DNA from: Streptomyces tubercidicus
GTDB taxonomy: Bacteria; Actinomycetota; Actinomycetes; Streptomycetales; Streptomycetaceae
Length of the DNA: 64,000 bases
Reading direction: 5' to 3'
NCBI RefSeq assembly: GCF_027497495.1
Contig: NZ_CP114205.1
Coordinates: 8,184,001 to 8,248,000 of the forward strand
A program made the translations under genes and the position numbers. Below are positions 16,905-26,504 of the stretch, piece after piece. Below the pieces are notes generated by a model that worked only from the letters and a program-made list of their open reading frames with translations, did not search any database and was not told the origin of the DNA. Numbering within the stretch: the first letter of the stretch is position 1; each line of letters starts with the position of its first letter.

Positions 16905-17471
16905 ATGACCCCGGAACGAGGCCGCGTGCTGGTTGTCGACGACGACCGGACGAACCGCATGATGGTGACCTACCGGCTGGAAATCAATGGAATCCATGCA
17001 GAGGCCGCCGAGAGTGGACACCAGGCACTCGGCATCATGCGCACGGAAACCTTTGACATCGTCCTGCTCGACATCCTGATGCCGCAGATGGACGGGTACA
17101 CCACGCTTGAACTCATGAAAAGCGATCCCGCCCTCCGCGACACACCGGTCGTCATGATCTCCCAGCTCGACGACATGGACAGCGTCGTCCGATGCCTCGA
17201 ACTCGGAGCAGAGGACTACCTCCCCAAACCTCTCAATTCCCTCCTCCTCATGGCCCGCATCAACGGCATCCTGCTCCGCAAACGCCTCATGGACATGGAG
17301 GAGGACTGCGACACCCATCTCGGTGTCCTGATCGAAGCCCTCAATAGCGAGAACGACGCATTCGACCCCGAGCCGCTCCGCTCCATCGCCGGCCGCGACG
17401 ACCGCCTGGGCGAATGCGCCCGAGCTGTGCAACGCATCATCCCGGCCGTGAGCCGACGCAGTCACCCTTGA
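16905..17471 (+). CDS. Stand-alone response regulator receiver protein
   Basis: A 188-residue protein with one CheY-like receiver domain: acidic pocket D12-D13 (VLVVDDDRTN), phosphoacceptor D56 in VLLDILMPQMDG, switch Ser in VMISQLDD and Lys in DYLPKPLNS. After the receiver there is only a helical tail of about 65 residues with no HTH, kinase or cyclase domain. It could be a shuttle in a phosphorelay or act by protein contact. The start at ATG 16905 is supported by GGAGTGGAG upstream; an ATG at 16881 is in frame. It sits between the LAL gene and the HPt gene, all on the plus strand. The HPt protein and the hybrid kinases are its natural partners. Confidence 0.88.
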   Translation: MTPERGRVLVVDDDRTNRMMVTYRLEINGIHAEAAESGHQALGIMRTETFDIVLLDILMPQMDGYTTLELMKSDPALRDTPVVMISQLDDMDSVVRCLELGAEDYLPKPLNSLLLMARINGILLRKRLMDMEEDCDTHLGVLIEALNSENDAFDPEPLRSIAGRDDRLGECARAVQRIIPAVSRRSHP

Positions 17472-17684
17472 CCGAGCCTTTGACGTGCGGTTCAGGCCCG
17501 ATGGCACCAGGCCGGTGATCCACAGGCCGGACCCCGGCGTCCGCGCTCAGTGATTCCCCGTATGCATGACGAGAAGAGGCCCCGAAATGAACCGATCAAG
17601 CCCGGTAACGCCTTAAGCGCCACCTGCCGGTCCTAAGAGTGCCCTGCCACTACCAGGGCGGCAGTCTGATCGGAGGACCAAAGC

Positions 17685-18080
17685 ATGCCAACCACACCCG
17701 TGCTGAATCCGCAGGTCGTGCAGGAGCTGGTGGACTCGCTCGAAGCCCCGTTCGTCATAGAGCTCGTCAACACGTTCTTGGAAGACTCTCCCCAACTGGT
17801 CGACCAGATCCACCAGGGGATCCAGGACAACGAGACAGAGCAGGTACACCGTGCGGCGCACACTCTGAAATCGCTCAGCAAGACTTTCGGGCTGGAGCAG
17901 CTGGGGCCGTTGTGCCAGGAGCTGGAGAAACTCTCAGCACACGGCGAACTGTCCGAGGGCACGACGTCGGCCGCAAAGGACACCGAAACCGCCTACCGGC
18001 ATGCTCGACAGGCTATGGCAGACCTTCGGCAGGAGCTTGCCCCCGTGACGGCGCACAGCAGCCGGCCACGGGAAAGCTGA
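17685..18080 (+). CDS. HPt (histidine phosphotransfer) protein
   Basis: A 131-residue protein with an HPt four-helix domain. The phosphorylated residue should be His59 in RAAHTLKSLSKTFG, the hallmark HxxKG/S-like motif; FLEDSPQLVDQIHQ is the preceding helix and LGPLCQELEKL the following one. HPt proteins pass phosphate between receivers of hybrid kinases and terminal regulators. GGAGG lies 8 bases before the ATG. A short hairpin (GCCCTG / CAGGGC, 17641-17659) sits just before it. The first hybrid kinase starts 16 bases after the stop, indicating one operon. Free HPt proteins are uncommon in Streptomyces, so its place here is informative. Confidence 0.9.
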   Translation: MPTTPVLNPQVVQELVDSLEAPFVIELVNTFLEDSPQLVDQIHQGIQDNETEQVHRAAHTLKSLSKTFGLEQLGPLCQELEKLSAHGELSEGTTSAAKDTETAYRHARQAMADLRQELAPVTAHSSRPRES

Positions 18081-18096
18081 TCGCGGGAGGAAGGCG

Positions 18097-21000
18097 ATGA
18101 AGCGCCGCCACGCCGCGGTGACCGGCGAGGGCCCGGATGAACCCGGGGCGCACCCGCGGGAAACGCACGAGATGCCGCGCGAAGAGAGACGGCGACGGAT
18201 CAGGCCACGGATATGGCATAAACTCGCTGCTATCTGGGTGGCGTTTATGCTCCCTCTGATACTCGCAACTTTCTTCCTCCTGAATCAGCAGAACTCAGGG
18301 ATCAATTTTGTCCGCGATGAAATGGCGGGGACGCAGTACCTGCGCCCCCTGAGTGCTCTGATCGAAAACGTATTGCAGCACCGGACGCTGTCTCGTCGTG
18401 CCACAGAGGAACCGTCAGCCGCGCATCAGGCACAGCTGCTGGAAAAGCGGATCGACGTGCTGTTCTCCGACATGGCTGCCGTGAACCATCGGTTGGGGAA
18501 GCGTCTGCATACCACGCACGGCGAGATGGCCGGTGCCGGCCGGACGGCACAGCTACCGTCGGCCATGGCCGACCAGTGGGCCAAGATCAAGGCCACCCAC
18601 TCGCCGCGGACCGCGGCCGCGGCCGACACCCGGCTCATTTCCCACCTGCTGCAGCAGTTCTCCTACGTAGGCGACACGTCCAAGATCATTCTCGACCCGG
18701 ATTTGGACACCTACTACACCATGGCGGGTCTGCTCCTCACCGGGCCCAGACTGATGGAACGGATTTCCACCCTCGGCGACACCGTAGATGCGCGGCTGCG
18801 TGACGGTTCCCTCAACTCGGCCGACCGGAGAGAACTCACACAGACAGCGGGATTCCTGGCCCAGGACACCACCGAACTACGCAGACAGCTCGACCGAGCC
18901 TTTGAAAGCACTGGTGCGTTCAATCACAACAAGCAGCTTCGGCCTGTCCTGGCCCCACTGCTGCGCAGTGCGGAACAGAGTACGGGTGCGCTGAACAGCG
19001 CAACAGCTGACCAAGCCGTTCGCCCCGTGAGCCCGTCGGTGACAGCCGACCGGTATGCGACATTGGCTTCTCGGGCTTCACGGGCGAACTCGTCGCTATG
19101 GCGAGCCATGTTCGACCAGGAAGACGTGATGCTGCGGGCCCGGCTGGACGGTTTCACGGAACGCCGGGCGATTGCGTTCGGAGCCATCGGCGCGGCAATG
19201 GCCACAACAGCGACGATCGCGGCACTCATGTCCCGGCGCATCACCCGCAATGTGTCTGAGGTGGCCAGGGCCTCGCACATCCTCGCTGAAGGCGACCTGA
19301 CACGGCGGGCCGGAGTAAGCACCCAGGACGAGATCGGCGAAATGGCAATCGCATTCAACACAATGGCCGACCGTCTCCAGGAAAGCTACGAAGCCGTCGA
19401 ACAGCAGGTCCGCCATCGCACAGCCGAACTGAAACGGCGTACTGATTCCCTGAGTCTCCTCCAGGCCGTGTCCGCCGCGGCCAATGAGGCGACCAACAGG
19501 GACGAGGCGCTGTCGACGGTGTTGAGGCTGGTCTGCCGTCACATGGGCTGGCCTGTCGGGCAGGCGTACCCGGTGGTATCCAAAGGGGCGGACAGTACCC
19601 CCGAACTGGGTCCTCCTGTGGGTCAGTACGTGGAAGAACAAGCCGTAGCCGCTACGCAGCGGCATCGGTTCACTGCCGGGCCCTCGTCGGCCGCGCGGGC
19701 TGCGCTTGCCTTGCGTGAACCTGTGTGTCCTCAGCCCGGCGCTACAGAGAATGGCATCACATTCGGAGCTGCCGAGGAGCCTTGCATCGCAGGTGCCATA
19801 GCATTCCCGGTGATGACGGACAACGAAGTGGCCGTTGTCCTGGAATTCTTCACTACCGAGGCCTCACCTCTCAGCGACTCCACCCGGACTCTGATCGCCA
19901 ATCTCACCACACAGCTGGGACGTGTGGAAGAACGGCAGCGAGCTGTTGCGCTTCGTCTGTCCATGGAGGCTGCCCAATCAGCCAACCGTGCCAAGAGTGC
20001 TTTTCTGGCGACGATGAGCCACGAAATCAGAACTCCAATGAACGCGGTCATCGGAATGACGGAACTCCTGCTTGACACTCCCCTCACCGCAGAGCAACAC
20101 AACTTCGCGGAGATCGTCCGTAACAGCGCAGACAATCTGCTGGCGATCACCAACGATATCCTTGACTTCTCCAAGTTCGAGGCGGGGAAATTCGACCTGG
20201 AAGACATTCCCTTGAACCTGGGTGAATGCGTTGAATCCGCTTTCGATGTCATCATGACGCGCGCGGACGAAAAGGAAAACCTGGAACTGAGGCACGTCAT
20301 CGATCCTCGTCTGCCGGATGAGGTGTTGGGGGACGGCGTGCGCATCCGTCAAATCCTGATCAACCTGCTCGATAATGCAGTAAAATTCACCCAGTCGGGA
20401 GAGGTTGTGCTGTACGTCCGGTATTTCTCGGCCAAGCACAGCGGCAACGGCACCTCCGGCCGCAATGAATTCCTCTTGCACTTCACCGTACGTGACACCG
20501 GCATCGGAATACCGCCGGACCGCATCGAAAATCTCTTCCAGCCATTTGAACAGCTGGACAGCTCCACCACCCGCAGGTTTGGTGGCACGGGGCTGGGACT
20601 GGCCATCAGCCGACGGCTGGCCGAGCTCATGGGAGGTTCGATCTGGGCCGAGAGCGAAGTGGGCAAGGGGTCGAAGTTCCACTTCACCATCCGTACCCGG
20701 GAAGTTCCTGAGGAGATGCGCCGCCAGGACGCCAAGGGCACAATCCAACTCACCGCTAAACGGCTTCTGATCGTTGACGGCAACCCCACCGACCGTATGA
20801 TCCTCACTCGTCAGGCGGAAACCTGGGGCATGCGGGTGCGTGAGACCGGATTCCCATACGAGGCCGCCCAATGGATCAGCAGGGGGGATCCATTCGACGT
20901 CGCGATCCTGAACATGCAGATGCCCGATACGGACGGTGTTGTGCTCGCGCGCCAGATCCGCCGCTACCGGGATGCCAAGGCCTTGCCGTTGATGCTGATG

Positions 21001-21582
21001 ACCTCCCCGGGCGAGCCGGATGCGAGCGCCGAGGACATGGCCATGTTCTTTGCCCACCACACCAAGCCCGTCAAAGCGGCGCTGCTGCATGCCGACCTGT
21101 GTCACATTCTCTTGGAAAAGCAGGCTTCCTCTCCCGCATCGCCCCAGCCGACGCAGCAGGCACACTCGGGGATGGCCGCGCTGCGGATCCTGCTGGCGGA
21201 GGACAACAGCGTTAACCGCCAGCTGGCCCTGCGCATGCTACAGAAACTCGGGTACACCGCCGACGCCGTTGAAAACGGTGTCGACGCTGTGAACGCTCTC
21301 CGAAAGAAGAAATACGACGTGGTCCTCATGGACGTCCACATGCCAATGATGAGTGGACTCGAAGCAGCCAGGAAGATCCATCAGGAATTTCCCACGCATC
21401 GACGCCCCAGAATCGTGGCACTGACAGCTAGCGCAATGGCCGAAGACTACGAGGCCTGCCTGGCCGCAGGAATGGATGACTTCATCAGCAAGCCACTCCA
21501 TCTGAATGACCTGAGAGCCGTACTGGACAACTGCACCCCCCTGGTATCAGGTGCCCCCGATGATCCTCACGCAGACGGATAG
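18097..21582 (+). CDS. Hybrid sensor histidine kinase with two receivers (first degenerate)
   Basis: A 1161-residue membrane kinase. An N-terminal span (about residues 44-64) and a second span (about 365-385, GAIGAAMATTATIAALM) enclose an extracellular helical sensor of about 300 residues. HAMP follows (ILAEGDLTRRAG), then a GAF-like domain (about 455-620). The HisKA motif MSHEIRTPMN places the active His at 642. The ATPase shows NLLDNAVKFT, DTGIGIP and GGTGLGLAIS. Two receivers follow. In the first, the phosphoacceptor is Asn939 (AILNMQMPD) and the acidic pair is Asp-Gly, so it cannot be phosphorylated normally. In the second, D1079 (VLMDVHMP) is intact with ISKPL as the Lys motif. The final receiver needs an HPt, which is encoded immediately upstream. 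Confidence 0.92.
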   Translation: MKRRHAAVTGEGPDEPGAHPRETHEMPREERRRRIRPRIWHKLAAIWVAFMLPLILATFFLLNQQNSGINFVRDEMAGTQYLRPLSALIENVLQHRTLSRRATEEPSAAHQAQLLEKRIDVLFSDMAAVNHRLGKRLHTTHGEMAGAGRTAQLPSAMADQWAKIKATHSPRTAAAADTRLISHLLQQFSYVGDTSKIILDPDLDTYYTMAGLLLTGPRLMERISTLGDTVDARLRDGSLNSADRRELTQTAGFLAQDTTELRRQLDRAFESTGAFNHNKQLRPVLAPLLRSAEQSTGALNSATADQAVRPVSPSVTADRYATLASRASRANSSLWRAMFDQEDVMLRARLDGFTERRAIAFGAIGAAMATTATIAALMSRRITRNVSEVARASHILAEGDLTRRAGVSTQDEIGEMAIAFNTMADRLQESYEAVEQQVRHRTAELKRRTDSLSLLQAVSAAANEATNRDEALSTVLRLVCRHMGWPVGQAYPVVSKGADSTPELGPPVGQYVEEQAVAATQRHRFTAGPSSAARAALALREPVCPQPGATENGITFGAAEEPCIAGAIAFPVMTDNEVAVVLEFFTTEASPLSDSTRTLIANLTTQLGRVEERQRAVALRLSMEAAQSANRAKSAFLATMSHEIRTPMNAVIGMTELLLDTPLTAEQHNFAEIVRNSADNLLAITNDILDFSKFEAGKFDLEDIPLNLGECVESAFDVIMTRADEKENLELRHVIDPRLPDEVLGDGVRIRQILINLLDNAVKFTQSGEVVLYVRYFSAKHSGNGTSGRNEFLLHFTVRDTGIGIPPDRIENLFQPFEQLDSSTTRRFGGTGLGLAISRRLAELMGGSIWAESEVGKGSKFHFTIRTREVPEEMRRQDAKGTIQLTAKRLLIVDGNPTDRMILTRQAETWGMRVRETGFPYEAAQWISRGDPFDVAILNMQMPDTDGVVLARQIRRYRDAKALPLMLMTSPGEPDASAEDMAMFFAHHTKPVKAALLHADLCHILLEKQASSPASPQPTQQAHSGMAALRILLAEDNSVNRQLALRMLQKLGYTADAVENGVDAVNALRKKKYDVVLMDVHMPMMSGLEAARKIHQEFPTHRRPRIVALTASAMAEDYEACLAAGMDDFISKPLHLNDLRAVLDNCTPLVSGAPDDPHADG

Positions 21583-21800
21583 AAGAATGGCCAGGCGCCG
21601 TCCACCGATCAAGGACTCGACACCTCACCCGCTACCGGGAACAAGCACGCCAGGGAAGCCCGCCGACCCGTTGCACAGGTCACCGGTTGGATACCCTGGG
21701 AATCGGCAAATGGCACCGGGCTCATTAGGGTGTGAGAGCCGGCTACACACCGAGATCGACGAGAGACGCCAGGGCGTGTCCTGTCGGAGGAGTGGTGGCG

Positions 21801-24800
21801 ATGAAGCGTTCTGTGGGGCGGCGTGTGAGTGTGTCGCTCCGAATGCTCGTACGTGTTTTCGTCCTGGTCAATGCCCTATTGCTTGCCGTTGTGCTTACCC
21901 TGAGCGTGGGTGCTGTGCAGAGCATGCAGGACGCTGCACGGGCCGAGAGCCGGCGGTCGGAATCGCTGCGCCTGGCAGACGAACTGCGCCAGACCTCCGA
22001 TGACCTGACCCGCATGGCAAGGACGTACGCGGTCACCGGAGAGTCACGTTACCGGGACTACTTCGTCGAGATCCTGGCTATTCGTGACGGTAGAGCACCG
22101 CGCCCCGAGCAGTACGACCGTGTCTACTGGGATGTGGTCACCGACACCGGACGGCGACCCACTTCCTCTGGACCGGCTGCCAGCTTCGATACGCTGGCCG
22201 CGCGGGCAGGGTTCACCGGTCAAGAGTTGAGCCTCCTCAAGTCGGCGCGGTCGCGCTCCGACGCTCTGGCGCGAATCGAAGAGGCGGCCTTCGCCGAGAT
22301 CGACAGCACCGCCGGAACTTCCAGGGCAGCCGCCGGCCGGGACAGGGCTGCCGCACTGCTCTACGGCGCTGATTACCATCACGCCAAGGCTCAGATCATG
22401 CAACCGATAGGACGCGTGTTCGAGCTGGTCGACGTGCGTACACACCGAGAAACCGCGCAGGCAGTCGGCCGGGCGACTGGATACTCGTCGGCAGCGGTCG
22501 GCGTCGCACTGGTGATGCTGTGCGGTATGGGGGTCGTCGCGGTTGTGGCGCGGCGAGCGATCATCCGTCCGGTCACCATGCTCGACCACGCTACTGCGCG
22601 CATCGCCGAGGGCGACTTGCGTGTGCGTGCGCCAGTCGGGGGCGTCAGCGAGATCAGCTCACTCGCCACGCGCTTCAACGGCATGACTGAGCGGGTACGG
22701 CTCCGAACCGGAGAGCTTGAGCTGCTTCAACGCGTCGCGGTCACCGCCAACGAGGCCGCTGACCTGACTGAGGCGACGCAGGTTGTCCTCGACCTCGTCT
22801 GCGGCTACACCGGCTGGCAGGTGGGCCATGCATATTGGCTCGCCCCTGGTGCGGCACGGGCCGAGGGCGCCAAGCTGGTCCCCTCGCAGATCTGGCACTC
22901 CGATGACTCTGCAGAGTTTCGGTCATTTCGGCAGGCAAGGGAAGCCAGCCCGCTGACCCCTGGAAAGGGGTTGCCCGGACGTGTATTTGCCAGCGGTAAG
23001 GCTGTGTGGATCGTCGATGTGACCAAGACCCCTGAATTCTCCGGAGTCGGCCATGCGGACGACATCGGTGTGCATGCCGCCATGGGATTCCCCGTGCTGG
23101 TGGGCGACGAAGTCGTCGCCGTGCTGGAATTTTTCTCATTCCAGCTGGCCGAGCCCGACGGGGTATTGCTCGACCTGATGGGAAACATAGGCACGCAGCT
23201 TGGCCGAGTCGTGGACCGTATGCGTGCAGAGACTGCGGCACGCAACGTCAATTTGTTGCTGGAATCGACCGCCGAAGGTATCTACGCTACCGACCTCCAG
23301 GGAGACTGCACGTTCGTCAACAAGGCCGCAGCCGAGATACTGGGATACGAACCCGACTCCCTGGTCGGCAATCACATGCACGAGCTGTGCAGCCACGCCC
23401 AGCGCAACGGTCTTCTCTGGTCGATCGAGGAATGTCCGATCTGTGCGGCGTATCGGACCGGTCGTGGGCGCCAGACCGAGGGGGAGATGTTCAGAAGGCG
23501 CAATGGAACTGTCTTTCCTGTAGCTTGCACCTCTTACCCGATCAGTGAGAAGGGGGAGGTTCGTGGGGCGGTCGTCGCCTTCTCGGACGTCACAGCCCAG
23601 CGACGCGCCGAGGAGGCGCTGCAGCAGGCGAAGGAGGCAGCCGAGAGCGCCAACAACGCCAAGAGCACTTTTCTGGCGACGATGAGCCACGAGATCCGTA
23701 CCCCGATGAACACGATCATCGGCATGACCGGACTACTGTTCGACACGGAACTCGACCACGAGCAGCGCGACTTTGCCGGCATCGTCCGTGAGAGCGCGGG
23801 AGCCCTGCTCACGCTGATCAATGACATTCTCGACTTCTCGAAGATCGAGGCCGGTAAACTCAAGCTTGAGCACCAGCCGTTCCATGTCGACGAGTGCGTT
23901 GAGACCGCGCTCGAACTCGTGGCCGCCCAGGCAGCCGCGAAGAACATTGAGTTGGCCTGCCTGGTTGACCCGGATGCGCCCGAGGGCATGGTGGGTGACG
24001 TCACCCGCCTCCGGCAGGTGCTGCTCAATCTGCTGAGTAACGCGGTGAAATTCACCGAACGAGGCGAGATAGTGGTCACGGTCGACGCCGAGCCTCTGGC
24101 AGACGCCGGCGCCGGGCCGACCGCGTCCCCGAGGTACCGATGGCACTTTGCTGTGCGGGATACCGGAATCGGCATCGCGCCCAATCGAATCGACGGACTT
24201 TTTGATCTGTTCAGTCAGGTCGATGTCTCAACGACCCGCCGCTACGGGGGCACCGGTCTTGGCCTGGCCATCTCAAAGCGCCTGTGTGAACTCATGGGCG
24301 GGACGATCTTCGTATCCAGTCAGCAAGGTGAGGGCTCGACATTCCGCTTCACAGTCGAGGGTGAGACGGCAGCCGTCCGGCGGCGCGGCCGTGTACCGGA
24401 GGCAAGGCCGGAGCTGGCGGGAAAGCGGGTGCTCGTTATCGATGGAAGCGCGGTCAACCGTCAGATCCTGATGACACAGATGGCGTCATGGGGCATGCAG
24501 CCGGTTACCACCGAGTCACCGGCCGAAGCGCTCGAATGGCTTTCGGCCGGAGCCCAATTCGACCTAGGCATCCTTGACGCAAAGATGCCGGAGGGGAATG
24601 GACCCACCCTCACCGAAACCGTACAGGCCACCCAGCAGCATCGCTCCATCCCGCTCATCATGCTGACTTCGCTCGGTCAGCAGCGCAACGACCTCCCCAA
24701 TTCCCAGATAGCCGCCTACCTGACCAAGCCGATCAGGCCGTCCCAGCTCTTTGACGCCATCATCAGCGTCTTCACAGGGCAGTTGGCCGGTCCTGTGTCT

Positions 24801-25250
24801 GCCGTGGAGCGCACGCCTGAAAAGCATCGGAGCGTGCCCCCGGGAACTTTGCGGATCCTCGTCGCGGAAGACCACGCGGTCAATCAGCGGCTGGCAGTAC
24901 TGCTGCTGGACAAACTCGGATACCGAGCCGACGTCGCGAGCACTGGTCTGGAGGTATTGGCTGCGCTCGAACGTCAAACCTACGACGTGATACTCATGGA
25001 CGTGCAGATGCCAGAGATGGATGGCCTGGAGGCGACCCAGCGCATCCGCTCGCGTTGGCCGGGCGAGGGTCGCCCATACATCGTCGCCGTCACTGCCAAC
25101 GCAATGGAGGGCGATCGGGGGCCGTGCATCGAAGCCGGGATGGATGACTACCTCACCAAGCCCATCAATCTCAAGGAGCTGGGCAACGCACTCGCCCGCT
25201 GTGCACGCCGGGGCGAGCCCACTCATGGTGACTTCGGCTCGTCAGGGTGA
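21801..25250 (+). CDS. Hybrid sensor histidine kinase with GAF, PAS and two receivers
   Basis: A 1149-residue membrane kinase, related to its upstream neighbour. A first span is near residues 15-37, then an extracellular helical sensor with RMARTYAVTGESRYRDYF, and a second span near 235-255. HAMP (ARIAEGDLRVRA), GAF (about 320-475) and PAS (LLESTAEGIYATDLQGD) follow. HisKA MSHEIRTPMN has His630; the ATPase shows NLLSNAVKFT, DTGIGIAP and GGTGLGLAIS. The first receiver keeps D926 (GILDAKMPEG) but has only Asp-Gly in the acidic pocket, so it may be weak or non-functional. The second (D1067, ILMDVQMPEM, LTKPI) is intact. ATG 21801 is preferred, with GGAGGAG 8 bases before it; the frame is open from 21732. 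Confidence 0.92.
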   Translation: MKRSVGRRVSVSLRMLVRVFVLVNALLLAVVLTLSVGAVQSMQDAARAESRRSESLRLADELRQTSDDLTRMARTYAVTGESRYRDYFVEILAIRDGRAPRPEQYDRVYWDVVTDTGRRPTSSGPAASFDTLAARAGFTGQELSLLKSARSRSDALARIEEAAFAEIDSTAGTSRAAAGRDRAAALLYGADYHHAKAQIMQPIGRVFELVDVRTHRETAQAVGRATGYSSAAVGVALVMLCGMGVVAVVARRAIIRPVTMLDHATARIAEGDLRVRAPVGGVSEISSLATRFNGMTERVRLRTGELELLQRVAVTANEAADLTEATQVVLDLVCGYTGWQVGHAYWLAPGAARAEGAKLVPSQIWHSDDSAEFRSFRQAREASPLTPGKGLPGRVFASGKAVWIVDVTKTPEFSGVGHADDIGVHAAMGFPVLVGDEVVAVLEFFSFQLAEPDGVLLDLMGNIGTQLGRVVDRMRAETAARNVNLLLESTAEGIYATDLQGDCTFVNKAAAEILGYEPDSLVGNHMHELCSHAQRNGLLWSIEECPICAAYRTGRGRQTEGEMFRRRNGTVFPVACTSYPISEKGEVRGAVVAFSDVTAQRRAEEALQQAKEAAESANNAKSTFLATMSHEIRTPMNTIIGMTGLLFDTELDHEQRDFAGIVRESAGALLTLINDILDFSKIEAGKLKLEHQPFHVDECVETALELVAAQAAAKNIELACLVDPDAPEGMVGDVTRLRQVLLNLLSNAVKFTERGEIVVTVDAEPLADAGAGPTASPRYRWHFAVRDTGIGIAPNRIDGLFDLFSQVDVSTTRRYGGTGLGLAISKRLCELMGGTIFVSSQQGEGSTFRFTVEGETAAVRRRGRVPEARPELAGKRVLVIDGSAVNRQILMTQMASWGMQPVTTESPAEALEWLSAGAQFDLGILDAKMPEGNGPTLTETVQATQQHRSIPLIMLTSLGQQRNDLPNSQIAAYLTKPIRPSQLFDAIISVFTGQLAGPVSAVERTPEKHRSVPPGTLRILVAEDHAVNQRLAVLLLDKLGYRADVASTGLEVLAALERQTYDVILMDVQMPEMDGLEATQRIRSRWPGEGRPYIVAVTANAMEGDRGPCIEAGMDDYLTKPINLKELGNALARCARRGEPTHGDFGSSG

Positions 25251-25548
25251 CGCTGGGGTGTCGTACAAGCGCGATGACGAACCGGCCGTCGGGCCCTTAG
25301 AGGCACCACCCCACCCACTTCTGGATCCGGGTGGACGCTGTGGCCGATCCCAAGCTGATAGCCGGTTACTACAGGGAGGTCGCGCCGGGCGCCACCATGA
25401 AAGTGAACCAGCCGGGCGCGAAGGCCCCCTCGATGGCGGGTGTGCCCACGCGCCACGGTCTTCGGCGCCCTGGAGCTTCGGGGGGCGCCGGGTTCTCCTA
25501 CCCCGGGCCCGCGGCCCGTCATGGAGTCTGCCGCGGGCCGGGCCGCCG

Positions 25549-26268
25549 TCATGCCGTCGTGGTCCCGGGCCCAGTGGGTCCAGTGCCCTGGGCAGGGATG
25601 CGGGCGTCGGCCCATCCCTGCACCGCCGGCTCTGCCAGCGAGTGGACCCACCAGTCGGCCAATGCCGTCTCCCTGTCGCTGGGGCGGGGACCGACTCCGA
25701 GTACCCGCATGCCCGCGCCTGCGGCAGCTTGGATGCCGCAGTGGGAGTCCTCGACGGCCAGCGTGTCAGCGGGGTCCACGCCACAGAGTTGGGCGGCGGT
25801 GAGGTAGACGTCCGGGTGAGGTTTGGGTCTCGTGGTGTCGTCGGGTACCACAATGTGGCTGAAGCAATCCCGGAGTCCAGCCATTCCCAGGCAGGACTCG
25901 ACGACTTCAAGTGGGCAGTTACTGGCCACGGCCAGCGGGGCGAACTGCACGGTCGAATGCACCAATTCCGGCGCCCCGGGCATGGTGGTGGGGTCTGCGG
26001 CGACGAGTTCACGGAAGTGCTTGAGCAATGATTCCGTCATGTCCCCGGTCAGTTCCGGTCGCCCGGCCACATCGGCCATTAAGCGCCCGCATTCGGTGTA
26101 GTGCAGCCCTCGCGCCTTTTCCGCGAATTCGTGCGAGGGCGCGCAGCCGTAGCTGTGTAGCACCATGTCACGGGCGTCCTCCCAGTGGCGTTCGGTGTCC
26201 ATCAGCGTGCCGTCGCAGTCGAAAACGACGGCCGCGGGGGTCCAGGAAAGGATGCTGTCTGCGGTCAT
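25549..26268 (-). CDS. HAD family phosphatase, possibly for the hormone pathway
   Basis: A 239-residue haloacid-dehalogenase-like hydrolase of the phosphoglucomutase/phosphatase type. Motif I is VVFDCDGTLMDTE (nucleophile Asp in DxDGT), motif II is ASNCP, motif III KPHPDVYL and motif IV VEDSHCGIQAA. A helical cap lies between motif I and II. It removes phosphate from a small phosphorylated substrate. It is downstream of, and co-directional with, the AfsA gene. In methylenomycin-furan loci an HAD phosphatase (MmfP) acts with the AfsA homologue MmfL, so a similar role is plausible here but inferred. The start at ATG 26268 matches the domain; the open frame reaches 26403. A candidate promoter and palindrome lie at 26435-26475. 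Confidence 0.85.
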   Translation of the reverse strand: MTADSILSWTPAAVVFDCDGTLMDTERHWEDARDMVLHSYGCAPSHEFAEKARGLHYTECGRLMADVAGRPELTGDMTESLLKHFRELVAADPTTMPGAPELVHSTVQFAPLAVASNCPLEVVESCLGMAGLRDCFSHIVVPDDTTRPKPHPDVYLTAAQLCGVDPADTLAVEDSHCGIQAAAGAGMRVLGVGPRPSDRETALADWWVHSLAEPAVQGWADARIPAQGTGPTGPGTTTA

Positions 26269-26434
26269 TCGGGATTCCGTTCTGATGGGGCCCGAAGGCG
26301 CCGATGCGACCGGTCGCGAGGAAGGCAGGGCAGCGTCGGTTTCACGGACGCCCGGCATCGGGCCGAGGGATTCCGGCAGGGCAGCTCCCAAGGCAGCTCC
26401 CATGGCGAAGAGTTCTTCCGCTCCAGCCGGAAAA

Positions 26435-26446
26435 TAACGATCGTTA
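26435..26446. promoter_or_regulatory. Perfect 12-bp palindrome (operator candidate)
   Basis: TAACGATCGTTA is perfectly symmetric and sits in an AT-rich island in otherwise GC-rich DNA, between the AfsA stop and the HAD start. It overlaps the end of the proposed -10 box of the HAD promoter, the classic place for a repressor such as a TetR protein; a TetR receptor is encoded 1 kb away. Confidence 0.45.
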
Positions 26447-26475
26447 CGTTACGGATGGAAGCGCAGAAAGGTCAA
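26446..26475 (-). promoter_or_regulatory. Candidate promoter of the HAD phosphatase gene
   Basis: On the minus strand TTGACC (26475-26470) and TAACGT (26451-26446) are separated by 18 bases, a good sigma-70-like arrangement, about 180 bases before the ATG at 26268. A second TTGACA lies about 20 bases further upstream. If used, the HAD gene is transcribed separately from afsA. Confidence 0.4.
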
Positions 26476-26504
26476 CCAATTCACAAATGTCAATATTGTG
26501 TGTT

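Noticed and set aside
25021..26031. Plus-strand open frame across the end of the second kinase and the HAD gene
   Set aside because: It overlaps two motif-rich genes on known frames and has no recognisable domain.
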